Shown: one piece after another, positions 54,749-56,145 of the stretch
Layout of the letters: each line of letters opens with the position of its first letter
How positions within the stretch are numbered: the stretch's first letter is position 1
Assembly (NCBI GenBank): GCA_001768515.1
Contig: MEOA01000032.1
Span: 1 to 56,145 of the forward strand
Direction of reading: 5' to 3'
Length of the DNA stretch: 56,145 nucleotides
Origin: Bacteroidetes bacterium GWE2_42_24
GTDB lineage: Bacteria; Bacteroidota; Bacteroidia; Bacteroidales; TTA-H9
Position numbers and translations under genes: made by a program
The notes under the pieces: model-generated
The model's input: only the letters and a program-made list of their open reading frames with translations
The model's database searches: none
Told to the model about the DNA's origin: nothing

Positions 54749-55483
54749 ATGACAAAAAAACTTCTGTTAATCAGTAATTCAACCAATGCAGGTGAAGCCT
54801 ACCTCGGTTGGCCTCAGTCCTTTATCAAAGCTTTTCTTGAAAAACATTCGGTTACCGAAGTGTTGTTCATTCCATATGCAGGCGTTAGCCTTGGGGCCGA
54901 CCTCCAATCTTCATACGACAATTATGAAGCAAGGGTAGCTGGGGTCTTCTCAGCTCTCGGGGTTACACTGACATCGGTTCACCGCTGTAAAGAGCCTTTG
55001 AAAGCTGCCATGAAAGCACAGTGCATCGCTGTGGGCGGGGGCAACACCTGGCACCTGGTCAACGAGTTACATCGCACAGGCTTGATGTCCGTCATACGTG
55101 AACGGGCCGTGTCAGGAATGCCCTATATGGGATGGAGTGCCGGATCAAATGTAGCATGCCCTACATTAATGACCACTAACGACATGCCGATCATTCAGCC
55201 CCCCTCATTCAACTGTATGGGACTGATTCCCTTCCAGATCAACCCGCACTACCTTGATAAAAATCCGGAGGGCCATGGTGGAGAAACCCGCGAAGACCGT
55301 ATCCGGGAATTCCTGGTAATTAACCCCGGCATGAAGGTGGCCGGATTGCGTGAAGCGTGCCTGTTGGAAGTTGAAGGCGACACAATGTTACTGAAAGGCG
55401 CCCATCAACTCCGCCTCTTCGAGGCAGGAAAAGAACCGGTAGAATATCCTGAAAATTCAGACTTAAGTCAGTTACTTAAATAA
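54749..55483 (+). CDS. pepE: Peptidase E (alpha-aspartyl dipeptidase)
   Basis: A 244-residue cytoplasmic S51 peptidase: it cuts dipeptides with N-terminal Asp. The fingerprint is complete: KLLLISNSTNAGEAYLGW start, VLFIPYAG, CIAVGGGNTWHLVNELH, and YMGWSAGSNVACPT with the nucleophile Ser of GWSAGSN near residue 130, then a His/Glu-rich stretch (NPHYLDKNPEGHGGETRE). It is the last gene of the operon; the T9SS remnant starts just after its stop. Confidence 0.93.
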   Translation: MTKKLLLISNSTNAGEAYLGWPQSFIKAFLEKHSVTEVLFIPYAGVSLGADLQSSYDNYEARVAGVFSALGVTLTSVHRCKEPLKAAMKAQCIAVGGGNTWHLVNELHRTGLMSVIRERAVSGMPYMGWSAGSNVACPTLMTTNDMPIIQPPSFNCMGLIPFQINPHYLDKNPEGHGGETREDRIREFLVINPGMKVAGLREACLLEVEGDTMLLKGAHQLRLFEAGKEPVEYPENSDLSQLLK

Positions 55484-55484
55484 A

Positions 55485-55646
55485 TCAGGAACGAACTGAA
55501 ACGTTTTGATTTTGGTTGTCTGATAAAAAAGTTCCAAAACAACCTTGCCATGTAATCTGGTATGGACACTCTTCCTTATTCTGGCAGATACCAGGCGTCA
55601 TCAATGCTAAGAAAAAGAGGAGAAGAAAGATCAATCGATTTACCAT
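55485..55646 (-). pseudogene. Truncated 5' end of a third T9SS paralogue
   Basis: The minus strand from ATG 55646 reads MVNRLIFLLLFFLALMTPGI followed by CQNKEECPYQITWQGCFGTF, almost the same as the first 38 residues of the gene at 792. Similarity ends at 55531, and 15 unrelated codons follow to the stop at 55485. It is a dead copy cut next to pepE. Confidence 0.85.
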
Positions 55647-55745
55647 GTTACAGCTTTTTTTATCATTGCCGGTGGCTTGAGCCGCCGGCAATGATAATCA
55701 TAATTATTTAATCACCAACTTCCCCGAACGACTCAACCGATTACA
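55531..55745 (-). repeat. Inverted copy of the T9SS gene junction (700-907)
   Basis: Read on the minus strand: the end of a sorting domain (NRLSRSGKLVIK and stop at 55708), then a hairpin, then the head of a T9SS gene. It matches 700-907 at about 88% by eye. The hairpin at 55665-55698 differs from its partner at the loop-closing pair (C-G versus T-A). Confidence 0.88.
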
Positions 55746-56145
55746 ATACCACCAGGGTGGTGTCGTTGAGCGAAGCCTGACCCTGAGGCACCCCGGCATC
55801 CCACGAAACCACGATGGTTCCGGGTGTTGTTGAGGTGATCGACGGATTGATGGCCCCCTGCAGATTGCTCCGGCTGACAGCAGCCTTCATGTAGTCAATG
55901 TCGAAGTTGGGTGATGTACCCATCAACGCATTGTGGTAGTTGAACGAAACGGCGGTATTAAAGGCTGTTGTTTTCATGACAAATCCCTTGTGTAACCAAC
56001 CCGCAGAAAGGCGGTAATCGGCTGCAGGAATTTTAACTACCGTTGAGAGCCTGAACCGTTACGCGAGCTGAGTTTTAGTTTTTGCATCAGTGTAAGATGC
56101 GGGGAGACCCCTGAGGTAATCAATTCCCTTTCAATTGGCGCCGAC
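55741..56145 (-). pseudogene. DUF6266-like protein, decayed, with two in-frame stops
   Basis: The minus strand from the window edge reads GAN-stop-KGIDYLRGLPASYTDAKT, then KTQLA-stop-RFRLSTVV, and a long open stretch KTTAFNTAVSFNYHNALMGT, DFDIDYMKAAVS-like and GTIVVSWDAGVPQG. The order (KGI...LRGLP, R-F-x-L, then FN-AVSFNYHNA) is that of DUF6266, a protein family of unknown function frequent in Bacteroidota. Stops lie at 56131-56133 (TGA, where the family has Trp) and 56059-56061 (TAA, likely from CAA). The end joins the T9SS sorting tail at 55741. It continues beyond the window. Confidence 0.7.

Noticed and set aside
55741..56145. Alternative genetic code with TGA read as Trp in the DUF6266-like frame
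   Set aside because: Several intact genes in this window end at TGA, and the same frame also has a TAA stop, so decay is simpler.

Overview
The window looks like a chromosome segment of a Bacteroidota bacterium, probably in or near the Bacteroidales. Three things point there. There are type IX secretion (Por) C-terminal sorting domains, a TonB-dependent receptor with an N-terminal carboxypeptidase-regulatory-like domain, and a membrane hybrid sensor with a propeller-type periplasmic region. Glycosidases of families GH97 and GH127 are present. Many genes lack a purine-rich ribosome site but have a TAnnTTTG-type -7 promoter box. Species cannot be named from the sequence.

Layout. 1-2684: two tandem paralogous T9SS cargo genes, the first cut by the window edge. 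2792-13767: a collinear phage tail module (tail-completion-like protein, tape measure, two large tail or baseplate-like proteins, a small protein, a collagen-like fibre and a polysaccharide-deacetylase-like tip protein) with no capsid, terminase or lysis genes. 13947-16978: a truncated tyrosine recombinase followed by small gene cassettes bounded by GTTAGC/GCTAAC palindromes resembling integron attC sites. The first cassette carries a two-gene nuclease pair that looks like an undescribed defence system; the second carries a lipoprotein. 17340-18669: a full-length integrase beside a tRNA-Met, the probable insertion point of this accessory region.

18791-32123: core-like genes. These are an EamA transporter, a PadR regulator overlapping a PspC membrane protein, and a two-gene membrane iron-sulfur oxidoreductase. 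They are followed by a long gene-free stretch ending in a clear FMN riboswitch that leads into a TonB-dependent receptor, and then by a large hybrid sensor kinase. 32124-42777: a repeat-bearing spacer, two outer-membrane beta-barrel proteins, a frameshifted LTXXQ-type protein, pta and ackA (acetate/ATP pathway), a Nudix hydrolase, small proteins, a ChaN-like protein, a GH97 alpha-galactosidase-type enzyme and an RRM RNA-binding protein.

42987-55483: a T9SS cargo protein, a GalM-type mutarotase and a GH127 enzyme on the minus strand, then a tight plus-strand operon (HAD phosphatase, M23 peptidase, large helical exported protein, outer-membrane barrel, peptidase E). 55485-56145: an inverted, truncated copy of the T9SS gene junction found at 700-907, next to a DUF6266-like pseudogene with two in-frame stops.

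How parts relate: the galactose/arabinose hydrolases and mutarotase form a small saccharolytic set, pta-ackA drains acetyl-CoA to acetate, and the FMN leader suggests flavin-controlled uptake through the outer membrane. All functional statements rest on reading motifs by eye; no database search was run.
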